Shown: piece after piece, positions 33,200 through 45,479 of the stretch
Position numbering within the stretch: position 1 is the first letter of the stretch
Layout of the letters: every line of letters starts with the position of its first letter
Assembly (NCBI GenBank): GCA_022592435.1
Contig: JABYQS010000068.1
Location: 62,001 to 126,000, forward strand
Reading direction: 5' to 3'
Origin: Cerioporus squamosus
Taxonomy: Eukaryota > Basidiomycota > Agaricomycetes > Polyporales > Polyporaceae
Length of the DNA stretch: 64,000 bases
Notes under the pieces: model-generated
The model's input: only the letters and a program-made list of their open reading frames with translations
What the model was told of the DNA's origin: nothing
Database searches by the model: none
Translations under genes and position numbers: made by a program

Positions 33200-35650
33200 A
33201 TGTCGGCCTTTGGCGCATTTGGACAGCCCCAACAACAACAGCAGCAACAACAGCCGGGACAGACTGGCGGTCTCTTCGGAGCTGGTTTCGGTTCGACCCA
33301 GAACACAACGGGTGGCTCCCTGTTCGGCAACACGCAGCAGCCGCAACAACAGCAGCAGCAGGGCACGAACACCGGTGGAGGGCTTTTTGGTGCGACGAAC
33401 ACGAACACGCAGGGTGGCACGACGGGAGGTGGGCTGTTTGGCTCTACGCAGCCAAGCGGCGGAGGATTGTTCGGGAGCACGAACAACAACCAGCAGCAGG
33501 GTGGCGGGGGACTCTTTGGAAACACTGGCCAGCAGGGCCAGAATACGTCCGCACCGTCTGGAGGGTTGTTTGGGTCCGCGCCTACAGGGCAAACAGGTGA
33601 GTGACAGGATCCGACGCGAGAATATGGTCATGGAGCGGAGATGGCATGGGTCTGAAGGCACCAAGCGATTGGCGGGTACATCACACGCGTCTAAAGGGTG
33701 TGCGGAGGGCGGGAGGACCGACACGTTATGGGCCGAACGTGAGGGTGCAGGAGGTGGCAGATAGTCCCCCGGACAACATGTCCTGTTTCCGACTCTCTGG
33801 TCTGAAGGTATCTGGGCATCGCACCTACGCGCGATCATATGCGCGGTATTCTCCTCCAATAAGAATGTTATCACGTCAACGCGTTGCAACACCGTTGTGG
33901 CTTCTCCCATCGTGCTTTCATCGCCGGTCCCTTCATCTTCTCGTCGTGTCCTCATCCACTGACGCGCACACATCCTTCTCGGTACAACAGGAGGAGGTCT
34001 GTTCGGGAACACGAACACGAATCAGCCCGCTGCAGGCACATCCGGAGGCCTCTTCGGAAGCACGAACACGAACACCGGCACGACAGGAGGAGGCCTCTTT
34101 GGCAGTACCACCGGCACGAACACCGGTGGCTCCCTGTTCGGTAACAACACATCAAACAACCAGTCCACACAGCCAGGCGGCCTCTTCGGCTCTACGACCG
34201 CCGCGCCCAACACGGGAGGAGGTCTTTTCGGCAGCAATACTGGCACGACCGGAGGCGGCCTTTTCGGCGGTACCAACACGAACCAGACCAACAACTCAGC
34301 ACTCTCGGGTGGGCTGTTCGGGAGCACAAACACTGGCGGGCTGTTTGGGAGCACGAATACTTCGCAGGCACCGGGGACGGGTCTGTTTGGCTCGACGCAG
34401 CAGCAGCAACAACAACAGCAACAGCAGCAGCAAGGGAGTCTGTTCAGCCAGCAGAAGCCTGCGACGGGCGGGCTGTTCGGGAGCAGCACACTAGGTGCGA
34501 GCACGCTAAGCGGTAGTACGTTGTTGGGCACGTCAAAAGCCCCGATGGCACCCAATCCGCAGCAGGACGCGCAGTCGCAGTTCTGGCAGTTGGCGCAACG
34601 GATAGAGGCGATCACGCTCGCGTGGAACTCGAACTCGCCGCAGTGCAGATTCCAGGTGCGTGTTCAATATCCGAAGAGTGTTCGACGCGTGTACAGTGCT
34701 GACAGGCCCTGCAGCACTACTTCTACAATCTCGTGGATCCTTCGCAGGTGCACTTGTACGGACGTCCGCCGAACGCGTTCAACGACGCTTTGTGGCAGAA
34801 AGCCGTCCGGGAGAACCCTGATCCCAGCTGGTACGTGCTGTGCTCAGTCTCGGTATGTCCGTGAGTTCACCCATGCTGTCGGACAGCTTCGTCCCTGTGC
34901 TCGCGACCGGCTTCGACGACCTCCAAAAACGCGTCGAGGCGCAATCACAACAGGCCGCCGCGCACCAAGAAAAGATAAAGGTCCGTCCCCCTTGCCTCCA
35001 CCCTCCTTCCTCCTCCCGCACGTACTTATATCACCCGCCGCACGCCACAGGACCTGCAAACACGCATCGCCGCGCTCACGCAGCGGCACCAGCTCTCGAA
35101 CGCGTCCCGGCTGCAGCGCGCGTCCGCGCTGCAGACGCAGCTCACGCACCGCGTGCTCAAGCTCGTGCAGCACCTGCACCTGCTCATCCCCGCGTTGCGC
35201 TCGTCGGCGCTCCGCCCGGAGGAGGAGGCGCTGCGGACGGCGCTCGAGGAGATCGACGAGGAGGTGCGGCGGCCGGGCGGGACGGGCAGGATACGCGGGA
35301 AGCTGAACGAGCTGTGGGCGCTCGTTGGCGCGGTCAGCGCTGCGCGGGAGAGGGGGCGCGGTGGGGGCGGGGGCGGGGTCGAGTGGGCGGTGGTGGACGA
35401 GGATGGACTGGCGCAGATCGCTCAGGTGCGTCCTTGCCTTCTTGCTGCGGTGTCTTGGGTTCTGAAGCTTGGCTAACGCGCGTTTGAGCAGATCCTGGCG
35501 GAGGAGCAGGCGGGGCTGGCGCACCTGACGAAGCTGCTGCAGAAGGACATGAAGGACCTCGCTGTGATCCAGGGCTCGAGTTCTCCGGAGGAGGACCCGG
35601 ACTCGCTCATGTCGTCGTCGACTGCGACGCTGCGGGCGAGCACGCTCTGA
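33200..35650 (+). CDS. NUP57: GLFG-repeat nucleoporin NUP57/NUP54
   Basis: Component of the central channel of the nuclear pore (Nsp1-Nup57-Nup49 type complex). Start [14 protein letters not shown]. The first half consists of more than fifteen GLFG repeats separated by Q/N/T-rich linkers, with two long polyglutamine tracts. After a 394-nt intron (33597-33990) the repeats continue to about 34500. The structured half has [40 protein letters not shown] and [20 protein letters not shown], the conserved Nup54/57 alpha-beta region. Coiled coils follow ([36 protein letters not shown]). It ends [10 protein letters not shown] at 35650. Seven or so exons, no frameshift seen. Confidence 0.92.
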
Positions 35651-36043
35651 TGCGTACTTGTGCGCGATGGTGCACGTGGGGATGCTGTATCGATAGCAGT
35701 GTAGAATATACCGCTCTTGCCTGGACTGCGCGGGATGCGCGAGCACGCAGTGCTCTCGGACAGTTCCCGCGCGAAGATTGAGAGGGATATCAACGCCTCG
35801 ACACTGCACTAAACCATCACCTCGGGGATGGCAGTTTGTCGCGTTCGGTCGTTCGGTCAGCGCGCGGTGTCATTCTTGGGGGCTTGCTCGATGAGGCGAG
35901 GATTGTAGCATCTTTGCGGCGCGTGTCCATTAGACGTCCATTCCGTGGCTCTAATAGATCTGTTCTCTGGTCTCCTTCCACGAAAACGACCATTTGTCTT
36001 GCCTTGGATCTCCGTTTCACCTCGTTCTGGCTCTCTGAATGCC

Positions 36044-36166
36044 ATGGATAACCGCAGAATCTACGAGGACATCAAGGAACTTGGCGCCCTGCAGCTCTGG
36101 CAACTCGGATGGGCTGAAGACGACATTTGCACCACGCTGAACGTCTCCCTCGCGAGTCTCTACTAG
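36044..36166 (+). pseudogene. Transposase N-terminal helix-turn-helix relic
   Basis: 41 codons, MDNRRIYEDIKELGALQLWQ then LGWAEDDICTTLNVSLASLY and stop. The pattern (ISEDLK ... L-x-LW-x-x-GW-x-x-DIC-x-x-L-x-x-S-x-x-SLY-R-W) is the HTH that opens DDE transposases common in Agaricomycetes. The downstream DDE part is absent. Faint homology to it is seen in copy A near 30230, so it predates the duplication. Confidence 0.5.
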
Positions 36167-36688
36167 ACTCTCGACTACTCTCGAACGTCAGTTGCTCTCC
36201 GTCTCACCATCTGCACGCCAGCGCTTCACCCAGTCGTACTGATGAAGTTGTACCGGATCCCTTCGTCATCAGACACCATGTTGTTCTACTCCATCTAGTT
36301 GCCTAGTTGCGCCGATGTTGTTTAGAATCGGGTAGTGAGATGCATGCTCGAGGCACCCGCCTCATACTCGCCGCGGTCTTCGCTGCGGTCGCCTGTGCAT
36401 CCGAGTACGTGGGCGCGAACTCAAAGTGAGCTGGTATTCATGTTCGCTGGACATTGGCCATAGCTGACCATTCAAATCACCTTCGAATTGGTCCATCTGC
36501 GACTGCGTGGTTGGCTGTGGCAGCCCCTCACAACGTAGTCCAGTCCGAGTCCAAGCACGGCGAGTGTTCGCAAACAGGACCGCCTCGTGCTCGCACGTCG
36601 CTTCTATCCGACTCGATGCGATCGGGTTGGATGCGTCAAGATGGTCGGCATCCTCTAGTGACGCTGACCGTACACTGACCGTGCAGGA

Positions 36689-36694
36689 TATAAG
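36689..36694 (+). promoter_or_regulatory. TATA-like box of DUF6533 copy B
   Basis: GATATAAGG, 84 bp upstream of the ATG at 36773. The same motif is conserved in copy A upstream of 28850. Confidence 0.5.
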
Positions 36695-36772
36695 GCCTGG
36701 TTGTGCCATGGATGGCATCGCAATACCCCTCGCCCCCTCGGCAACGTGAGGGTCTCCTTCTTCGACTTCAAC

Positions 36773-38540
36773 ATGTCCTCCGACGCAGACGCTGATGCTG
36801 CTGCGACAATCGAGCTATTCGACAGCCTGTACGTTGCAAAGTGGCAGGTCAGCTCGTCATGGATAGCCCTTGCTCATGCCGCCGTCCAGCTCTACCACCA
36901 CCTACTGCGGTGTGGCAGCCGCGGGTGCGTTCACTCCATTTCGAGCGCCGTTCGAGCGCCGCAACGACATGCTTTCCAACTTAACGCTTTCTCTCGCCAT
37001 AGTTGTCTTCATCTTCGACGCCCTCATCACATTTGATCGAGATGTGGCATGCTTCTGGAACACCAAGTGGACCGGAGCGTCACTCTTGTTCTTCGCGAAT
37101 AAATGGGTGTCTATGACACTCTATGTCATGTCTTTAGTCGACTTTGCATCTCTCCGTTCGGATAAGGTACGTAATCTCAGCCTTCCGTGTCATGGCAAAG
37201 TCTGACGGGAATCAGAGGTTGGTGCGACCTAGTAGTCTCGCATAGATTGAAGCAGTGCAGGATGACTGTTGACGTCCGCAGTTGTTCCTTGTTCATTCTG
37301 GCAACATATGCAATGAACATATTGCAGTGGATCCCTGGGACAGGTGAGTCACGCTTCCAGTCCGCAGGAGTACTTGCCTGACACTTTCAATGAGTCTTCT
37401 CCGCTCTCCGTGCATTTGTCTTGAGCAGGAGCAAGCCAATCGGATTCATAGTCCTCGCTTTGTCTCTGGCGCCAGTGGGTGCTAATCTAGTGAGTAAATC
37501 AAAGTTTGTAACGAGTGGACAGACGCAGATTGGAGGACGATACAGGTTGAATATAGCCAACACCTCTCTGGAGGGAACTACCCGCCATTCGGATGCCTCG
37601 AGACAAACAGCATCAGTGCTGTACTCGCCCTTAGGTTCGCTGTTCAATACCAAACACTGACATCACCTACATCGGTACTGATTCTGTTGTACAAGGCGTA
37701 GGTTAGGCAGCAATCACATGCAAAGCACACGCTCATTTACAGAATCACAGTTGTTATCATGTCTCGAGTGCCGCTCATCGCTGCGGACATCTTACTCATC
37801 TATATCACTTGGACAAAGCTGAGCAGTTGGGCCGCCTTGAGAGATGTCCGATTCTCCAAGAGACTTTCACTATCGGATATCCTCTTTCATGGCGGTATGT
37901 CTAGAGGTAATGTGCCCACCGAAACGTTTACTGATGCCTGACTCTGCGGACAGGAACCATATATTTCGTGTATGTCCAGAAGCAAAAGACTGTGGAACCT
38001 CATCTAACTCTTGATCATGGACGGGAATCACTAGTGTTCTGTTCGCTTTAAATGTTTTACACCTCACCTTTACGGCCACTGCGGTGAGCCACTTGAACTG
38101 TCCAGTGGTTATCCAATCTGCATGTCCAATAACATCCTTATCTCCACAGGTTGCGGGCGATGGCAGTGGCGGGTATAGTGTTGTTACCGTATTCACCGGC
38201 CCGTAAGTGTTCCACCATCCTGTGACTATTTGTCCTCACCGATTCTGGTAGCATCACAGCCATCCTCATCTCGCGCTTCCTCCTCGCGCTGCAAGAAGCA
38301 AGTCAGGCGGTCGTCAGACTCGACCGCGACGATCCGTTGCATTCATCGAGGAACCCTTGGGACAGCACGCCGAGCTTTATTTCTTCCCTTGGAGGCTTCA
38401 TCAATCCGGACCTTTCAGCGCGGTCCGATGACGATGGCTTTGAGTTGGAGTTGCAAGTTCGCTCGCCCCCAGAGGCCGGGGAGGAAGAAGGCCGGCCTCA
38501 GGCCGAGTCTCAAGCCGCTGCATCGTCGTCTTCCGCGTAG
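36773..38540 (+). CDS. DUF6533 domain multi-span membrane protein (copy B, intact)
   Basis: Integral membrane protein of unknown function from a family expanded in mushroom-forming fungi. The first exon reads MSSDADADAAATIELFDSLY. A GT donor two bases into the next codon joins it to STTTYCGVAAA, then VVFIFDALITFDRDVACFWN and TKWTGASLLFFANKWVSMTL, the DUF6533 core. Later exons give SLFILATYAMNILQWIPGT, VFSALRAFVLSRSKPIGFIV, MSRVPLIAADILLIYITWTK, ILFHGGTIYF, and the typical VVTVFTGPITAILISRFLLA near the C-terminus. A serine/acid-rich cytosolic tail follows (SARSDDDGFELELQVRSPPE). About seven transmembrane stretches, six or more short introns, no stop or frameshift found. Confidence 0.85.
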
Positions 38541-38690
38541 TCTCCCGATGGGATTGAGCTTGACCATCGCCATGCTTACTCTAGATGCGTATAGTCCGTC
38601 CGTGCTCTTTGTATTTATTTCCTTCGTCACCGGTGCATTGTCTTTCTTGTAAATTCAACATTCGCGTTCGTCACGTTGTTCGGGTCGTGT

Positions 38691-39857
38691 AGGCTCGCTT
38701 GCCAGCCTCTAGTTCCTCGTCCCTCAGAATAGAGGCTGGTACTACGTAGCAGGGGGGGTGGCAGTGGAGGAGGAGGAGGAGGTAATATTTCGGTAGGGTA
38801 CCGTGAGAACATCTTCTCTCTTTCTCTTGCGACCCCCCCCCCCTCACGTAGTACAAGCCTAGGGTCGTGCACCATGAGGATATTGGGGATGATGTAACCA
38901 CAGCGCTATCAATTTGAGCGCCTTCCCAATTTCGGAACGATGTTCGACTCGTCGTTCGGAAGCGCCGGATCTCATCTGGCACTTGTACTGCGATGTCATT
39001 GTCACTAACCTTTGCGTACGAAAGGCTTCTGGCCGGAGCACCGTTCGCGGATGACATGACTCCAGTGCACATGGCGTGGTGACTGATGCTGAGTACCTAT
39101 CAGGCCGCTCGACTCCATCAGTAAAGTGTGAAAAGTCTGAGAGCTCTGAGATCTCTTAAATTCAAATTCAGAGTTCACAGAGGTCAACAGACCTCAGAGC
39201 CATTCTCCACCATGGCAGAAAATTAATATTGATATGTTTTGGAAAAGGCCTCTGAGGTCTGACATTTCTGACCTCTGAGGATGTCTGTGGGAGAACTCTC
39301 AGAGTTCTCAGACTTTTTGCACTTTACTGATGTCCTCCCTCGTATGTACTGCCAGTGTCAGGACGTCCCGCAGCTTGGTTGGGATGAGTCCAGGAACCTC
39401 GTGAGTCAGCTCCTTAGAGACACCTCTCACTGGCCTCGATCCGATTTGAACAATCCTTAGGTTGAAGCCACTTCCACGTCTCTGCATGAGCCAATGTTTG
39501 CCAGTGGTAACGTCGGCGGGCGTGATGCGCTGGCCTCGCGTCCAACTCCAAGTCCGGATTCCCAATGACCAGGAGGAGGACGGATACCTTTGGATAGCTC
39601 AATCGTTTGCTCGATCTGCTGCAGAGGAGCACCGCTACTGTCCTCGGGCACTTCCTCGGCGCGTGAAGGGTCCTTCACCGGACGCTGCTCGGTTCCCGCC
39701 ACCGAGGCGAGTCGAGCTCCGTCGTCCGGTGTTCGTCTTGCCCGCCAGACTTGCTCCTTAACCACCACATTCCAAGCGTTGAGGCAACATCCACACACAC
39801 TCTAGCCAGTTATCTCACAACTCTCGCGCATCCAGTCTTCGCGTCGTGGCGGGTTGC
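38691..39857. other. Intergenic with a MITE-like hairpin
   Basis: No gene seen. Contains a GGA-repeat near 38766-38782, a run of nine C near 38827-38835, and the 211-bp inverted-repeat element annotated at 39119-39329. Confidence 0.5.
39119..39329. mobile_element. MITE-like inverted-repeat element, 211 bp
   Basis: Imperfect terminal inverted repeats of about 33 bp: CAGTAAAGTGTGAAAAGTCT... at the left, and CAGTAAAGTGCAAAAAGTCT... read from the right end on the other strand. Inner arms also pair in part (GACCTCAGAG blocks), so the whole unit could fold as a hairpin. Flanks show only AT on both sides, which is not a convincing target duplication, so the superfamily is unresolved (Tc1/mariner-like ends are possible). 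Confidence 0.65.
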
Positions 39858-42378
39858 CATGTCTCGACAATTGCGCTTGGCCCCCGCGTTCGCGGTTACC
39901 ATATGCCTCGGCGATCTTGCTGGCATGGCTTCAGACGCTGTCCGCCACGGCTCCAACTGGGCGACCTACTTTGACTACAGCCAGTCGCTCGATATCCTGA
40001 CGAAACCTCGCACCGCCGTTTGGGCCATCTTCGGAGTACTCTTCCTTTGGGTGAGTGCCTCACGAGTCCGTATCCTCGTTCTTCCGCGAGCGCCATATCT
40101 GGTCTCGGAGCCAAAGATGGCATTGAGAACCTGAGCTTGTCTCTGTCCCCCGGTGCTCAGCGCCGCCCTCGTCCGAGTCTCCTTCTGCTATCCCTCCCAG
40201 CGCCCGGACGTTTGCTCACTGTATCCGCTACCAGGTTTTTGTCCCCCGCCGGACGTCCATGTCTTCCCGCATAGCGTATTTGGCCGAGATCGTGGAAGAT
40301 GGTGCTCACGAACTTTGCGCTTCGGTCGGTCTTCTGTCGCTTCTGGCACCGGTGAGCATCGATGGATTGCTGTCCAACATGCCGCTGATTCGTCTCTCAT
40401 GCAAGCGCGAGCGAGTGAAAATCAATCGCTGCGAGGAGTGGTTGTTCAACACCCTCTGCAGGGCATCGGGTCCTCTGGGTATCTTCATCGGCATCGTGTA
40501 CTACTCCCTCCACGGTACTGCGACAACACGACTAGCAATACCACGCGCGTCCGACTCACAGGCTATCGTCAGCTCGGCTTCCACAAAGGAAGACGTGAAA
40601 GTTCTCAAGGGCCCTTCCTTATCGCCGTCTACCGCGGGCTTGATGATGCGTACCATCCGACAGCCCTTCCTCGGCAGCCAGGGTGTACTCGCCTTTTTCA
40701 GTGTCAACGACCTGGTCTCTGCTTACCAGTGGGCCTATCACTCGATTTCGGCCCCGCTCGACCCTGACGCCTTCGACATGGATGCATACCTCGCTATGCC
40801 TGTCAAGCTATATCCTCTTCTCGCTCCTTCTACTGTCGATTCGAAGAAGGACATGTCCCTCGACTCCCTGACGGTTTACAATCTTCTATCTGCCTACTGC
40901 TATGCAACCTATCCCATCCGGCGGCTACTCTTCGTTATCCTCGATTTCGAGGTGCAGAACGGGCTCTCTATCGAAACGGCGGTGGTGCTCTACTGCCCGG
41001 AGCTGCTTCTAACGGTGTCTCGAAAGTCGGCCGGTCTCCTGTATCCTACGTCGGTTCTCCATTGGCTCGAGTGCGCGTCTGGTCCGGGTGTGGTCGCTAC
41101 CGCACGAATCGAGGAGCTCAACCATGACCAGAATATGCGTGGGGTCTCCGACGGCCTAGTTCTTCCGCCGGGTACGTAGTACTCCCGCATGTCGGCTCAA
41201 CATACATATCTGACAGTGTCTTGCCAGGATCAACGACGTCCCACAACTTCTTCAGTACTCAAGAGCTTCTCGCGGCGTTCGTCTACGTCTATAATCGCAT
41301 TCAAGGTCGCTCTATCGAGGTTCGCTTCGTCTGCAGTACCCTGCGTGTCGTACATCGCAACAAGTGCGCCGACATCAACGTCCACATCTTCAACGAAAGG
41401 ACGCGTGCGCGGCTAATCACTCTCATCGAAGACCCTCCAGAGTCTTTCCGTTGCCCTCGCGAGTTCTCCCGCATCGTATCGTGCGCAAGCACTACCACGG
41501 AGGGTTCATCCGACGACACGGACGCGGCGTTCCCGTACACGGACGCGGCGTTCCCGTACACGGACGATTCGGACTTCGACTATGAGGCTCTCCATCTTGG
41601 CGGCCCGGACCTGGACTTGGACACGGACACGGACGGGAGCGCGTGCGACTCGGACTCGAACTCGGAGCTGGAGGAGATGACGTGGATGCTGGACGTGCTG
41701 AGCGTGGACGACTATCCGAGCTTGTACGGGTGGGAGCTCGAGGAGCTGGTTCTCGCACTGCAGGGACTGACGGTCGACGACTTCCTGCATCTGCGCGACT
41801 CGGAGCTCGAGGACTTGCTCGTGTTGCTAAAGGTGGTCATCCCGGATGGAGTCCTCGGGCTGTGTGGCTTGGACGCCGCCGGTCACGGTATCTCGCCCCA
41901 GCTCCTGTCGGATATCGAGCACACGCTGGAGATTGTGAAGGCGCATGTGTCGGTGCTCCCGGAGGCTTCGGATCTTCGTACTGCCCTCGCTCATTTCGTC
42001 ACCAACGGCAACTTTGCGCCGGTACCGGTCAGGACTCGAGGCGACGTTCCCGCGTCTGCTTGGAAGGGCAAGAGGAAAGCTCTAGCTCTGGACGACCTCG
42101 ATCTCGACATCTCCTGGTGCGATGCTGGTGTCCCAGCCGCCGTTCCTCGTGCTCATCCTGGACACCTGGACGCCGAGTCCGACGCAAGCTCAGACGACGT
42201 CCACAAGAAGAGGAAGCGGCACCGCGGCGGGAAGCGCATCCCGATGGCGGAGCGAAGGAGGCGGGCGCGGCGGATGTTCCAGGAGACGATGGCGCCGCTG
42301 CGCGATGTGGAGTTTGTGGAGGGCCCGAGCTGGGCGCCGGAGGACGAGAAGTGGTGTGAGGGTTTTGGGATGTGGTGA
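39858..42378 (+). CDS. Unrecognised protein, about 760 residues, acidic centre and basic tail
   Basis: No family recognised. Three exons: one from 39858 (MSRQLRLAPAFAVTICLGDL ... AVWAIFGVLFLW), a second from about 40239 (VFVPRRTSMSSRIAYLAEIV) after a 185-nt intron, and a third from 41229 (STTSHNFFSTQELLAAFVYV). Both introns are GT-AG and in phase. The N-terminus has one or two hydrophobic stretches. The middle has regular alpha/beta composition (VLAFFSVNDLVSAYQWAYHS; LSIETAVVLYCPELLLTVSR). Then comes a strongly acidic region with a perfect tandem repeat of DAAFPYT and a D-T/S-rich run, followed by helical segments. The C-terminus has a nuclear-localisation-like KKRKRHRGGKR and a basic ERRRRARR. 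Probably a lineage-restricted protein. Intact frame suggests it is expressed. Confidence 0.7.
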
Positions 42379-42872
42379 ATTGCAGACCGACCTATCCGGG
42401 AGTCGGTGTGCGGCTTGAGCTTTTGGAATCGTCCTCTCTGCTCTCTGAAGGATACTTATCAATTGTTATGTCTTGGATCCTCTATCCTGTCGCATTGTAG
42501 CTCGTATCGTAGTACAACCTATCACACATACATGGGTCTATCTTAGATGCTGTTGTGGTTGTTCCGAGTCTCTTTGCACCGATTCAGAGGTGATGGCGGC
42601 AGGAGCGATGATAGCCAAGTACTTTATTGATTAGTGGCGACTATAGCACTGCTTACTAGGGGACCTAATGACCGGTTTAAGTCCAATCATCAATGCCAGA
42701 TTACGTCGGATTACTTATGACCGATCGGGACAGATAAGTATCCGGTAAACCCCGCCTATACCCCGTAATAAGCGAACAATGCTCCCGCCACCGAGTGAGC
42801 CTCTCGCCCGACCACCACCACCACCACTGCTTCTGAAACCGCACGACCTGCTGGTTGCATGAAACGACGATA
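42379..42872. other. Intergenic, no gene seen
   Basis: About 0.5 kb between the unrecognised gene and CAC2. Nothing beyond presumed 3' and 5' untranslated sequence is visible. Confidence 0.5.
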
Positions 42873-45479
42873 ATGCGCGTTCGGACACTGGAGATTCGCT
42901 GGCACGACTCGAAGCCAATCTCGACGTGCGACTTCCAACCCGCCCCGTTCAAGAAGGCGCGTCCAGCGCAGGACAAGCAGTTCCCTGCGCAGGCATACAG
43001 GCTCGCGACTGGCGGCGAAGACAACCATGTTCGCGTGAGTGGCGCCCTTTGTTCTCTGCACGCGAGTGGCGGGTGGTTAAGACGCGAGTTTCGTGAAGCT
43101 CTGGATGGTGCACCCCAACATCTTGCCGCCTTCGCTGGTCGAGGGCTCGTCCGAGTCCCCGGCGCCGCGGCCGCCACGCGTCGAGTACCTCGCGACGCTG
43201 AGCAGACACTCGGCTGCTGTCAACGTCGTCCGCTTCAGCCCGAATGGTGAGTGGCTACGCGGGCTCAGAGTGCGGGGCAAGTGCTGACGCGCGTCACAGG
43301 GGACTTGATCGCGTCTGCTGGAGACGGTGCGTGCGTTGTGCGCTCACGCTGACAGCACCTCTCACTCGTTTATGGGGCAGATGGTATGATAATCGTGTGG
43401 GCGCCGACGACGAGCCCCCATGCCAGCAGCTACGGGAGCGACTTGACTCCTGAGGACCTCCAGTATGAGAAGGAGCACTGGAAGCCCCGAACCACCTTCC
43501 GGTACGCGTCTCTCTCGTGTCTCGATGGAGTTGCGCACTGAACGGAGGTACAGCTGCACTACCATGCAGGTGTATGACCTCGCGTGGAGTCCGACTGGGG
43601 AGTACATCATCGCCGGCAGCACGGACAACTGTGCGCGTATCTTCACTGCCAACGAAGGTACTGGCGTATCTCCTGTGGCGCGTCTAGTGTATCGCTGACC
43701 GTTGACGCAGGCAAGTGCGTGCATGAAATCGCGGAGCACAACCACTACGTTCAAGGCGTCGCGTGGGACCCGCTGAACGAGTACATCGCCACACAGAGCA
43801 GCGACCGCTCCATGCATATCTACAGCATATCCTACAAGTCGGGCAGCCTTGAGGTGCACGCAGTTGGGAAGAACACACGCATGGGCCATCGCCACAGCCG
43901 GACGCCGAGCAGGCACAGCCGCCCACCCACATTCCGGCGCGAGTCCACGGCAAGCGAGACGGAGTCTGTGATCACGAGTGTCAGCGAGCGGTTGAACGAC
44001 GAGGTCGGGTCCTCAAGCTCGAAGGACCAGCCCCCAGCGCTGCTGACGCCTACGGCCTCGGTCGCCAGCACGCCATCCATGTCCATGTTCCCGCCCCCAT
44101 ACGAACGGACCTCGTCCCGGCGTTCGTCCTTTAGCGGGTCAAACGCCCCGAGTTCTCCAGCCAACTACACCCGCTATGGACGCTCACCCTCCCCCATGCC
44201 CGCGCTTCCTGCAATCAGGATGGCACCGTCCACGACATGGGCAAACGTCAAGCTCTACGGAGACGAGAGTTTTACCAACTTCTTCCGACGGCTCACGTTT
44301 AGCCCGGACGGCGGCCTTCTTCTGACACCTGCCGGGCAGTTTGAGGACCCGTCTGTCGTCCCGGGCGCGAACTCAAAAGCGAACGAGCAGCCTGCGCGGG
44401 GGCGGAAGGGCAATCCGAATCCCAGCGACTCGAAGGACAACTCGTCGTCCGTGTACATTTACTCGCGTGCCAACTTCGCCCGGCAACCCATCGCGCGCCT
44501 TCCCGGCCACAAGAAGGCGAGCGTAGCTGTGCGGTTCTCGCCCATCCTCTACGAGTTGCGGCAGAACGTATGGTCCTCGGAGACGCCTACGGACCCGAAG
44601 ACGATCCCTCTAGATAAGGACACTGAGGTCTCTGTGGATGTCGATATTGGCGTTTCTCCGGGGACTCTGCAAACCCCTCACGCCACCCCGATCAAACAGT
44701 CGTCGTCTACCTCGTCAAGTGGGATCGCAGCACCTTCGCCACGCATTGCCATCCCGTCTGGACCTTCGGCCGCCGCGTTGCCATCTCCAGCGCTGTCTGC
44801 CACGGACTCGCTGCGTCCACCGACGCCTGCGGCGTCGAAGCCGGGTACGCCGGCACCCACTGCGATGCCCATGGCCACTGCGTCCATCTTCGCGCTTCCG
44901 TACCGCATGTTGTACGCTGTAGCGACGATGGACACCATCGTGATCTACGACACGCAGCAGGCCGGCCCAGTGTGCCTCCTGACGAAGCTCCACTACGACG
45001 AGTTCACCGACATGTCGTGGTCGCCCGACGGCCAGTGCCTCGTGCTCTCCTCCCGAGACGGCTACTGCACTCTCGTCGTCTTCGACGAGATTCTCCCCGC
45101 ATACCACACGCAGCAGCAGACCCTGCAGTTCCAGTCCATCGCCCACCACCACGCCCTTCCGCTCACCAACTCCACCGTCGCGACGCCCATGGCGACTCCG
45201 TCCACCCATGCAATCGGGCTTCCCGCCATCTCTCCGATCACGACTATCCCCCCGCCTCTCATCCCGGCAAAGAGGAGCGCCGACCCGCCGCTCACGCCAG
45301 CGGCGAGTGTGGACGAGAACGTGCTGGGCGTGCGCACTGCGAGCGAAGTGCTGGAGAGTAGCTCGTCGGGAGACATAGCGTCTGCAGCAGGGCAGTCGCA
45401 GCCTCAGGACGAGGTGCAAGAGCCTCCCAAGAAGAAGCGGAGAGCGGCGCTGACGCGGGTGGGTGATATCGGGTCATGA
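42873..45479 (+). CDS. CAC2: Chromatin assembly factor 1 subunit B (CAC2/p60), WD40
   Basis: WD-repeat subunit of CAF-1, which deposits H3-H4 behind replication forks. Start MRVRTLEIRWHDSKPISTCD is the typical Cac2 N-terminus (W-H-x-x-x-P-I). WD repeats follow in small exons: YRLATGGEDNHVRVKLWMV, LATLSRHSAAVNVVRFSPN, GDLIASAGDDGMIIVWAP, MQVYDLAWSPTGEYIIAGST and HNHYVQGVAWDPLNEYIATQ. One internal exon has only 27 nt. A long exon then carries a serine/proline-rich insert, FFRRLTFSPDGGLLLTPAGQ, ARLPGHKKASVAVRFSPILY, and the last repeat LHYDEFTDMSWSPDGQCLVL. It ends in a disordered tail with EPPKKKRRAAL, a likely nuclear signal. Length about 800 residues, no frameshift. Confidence 0.92.

Larger units (their letters stand above)
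36030..38690 (+). repeat. Inverted segmental duplication, copy B (no insertions)
   Basis: Plus-strand partner of copy A at 21660-30260. It holds the uninterrupted versions of both insertion sites: copia at about 37695 and the MITE at about 36180. Ends are estimated by eye. Confidence 0.8.

Noticed and set aside
33285..33300. tRNA B-box-like GGTTCGACCCAG
   Set aside because: Lies within the coding repeat region of the nucleoporin and has no A box or cloverleaf around it.
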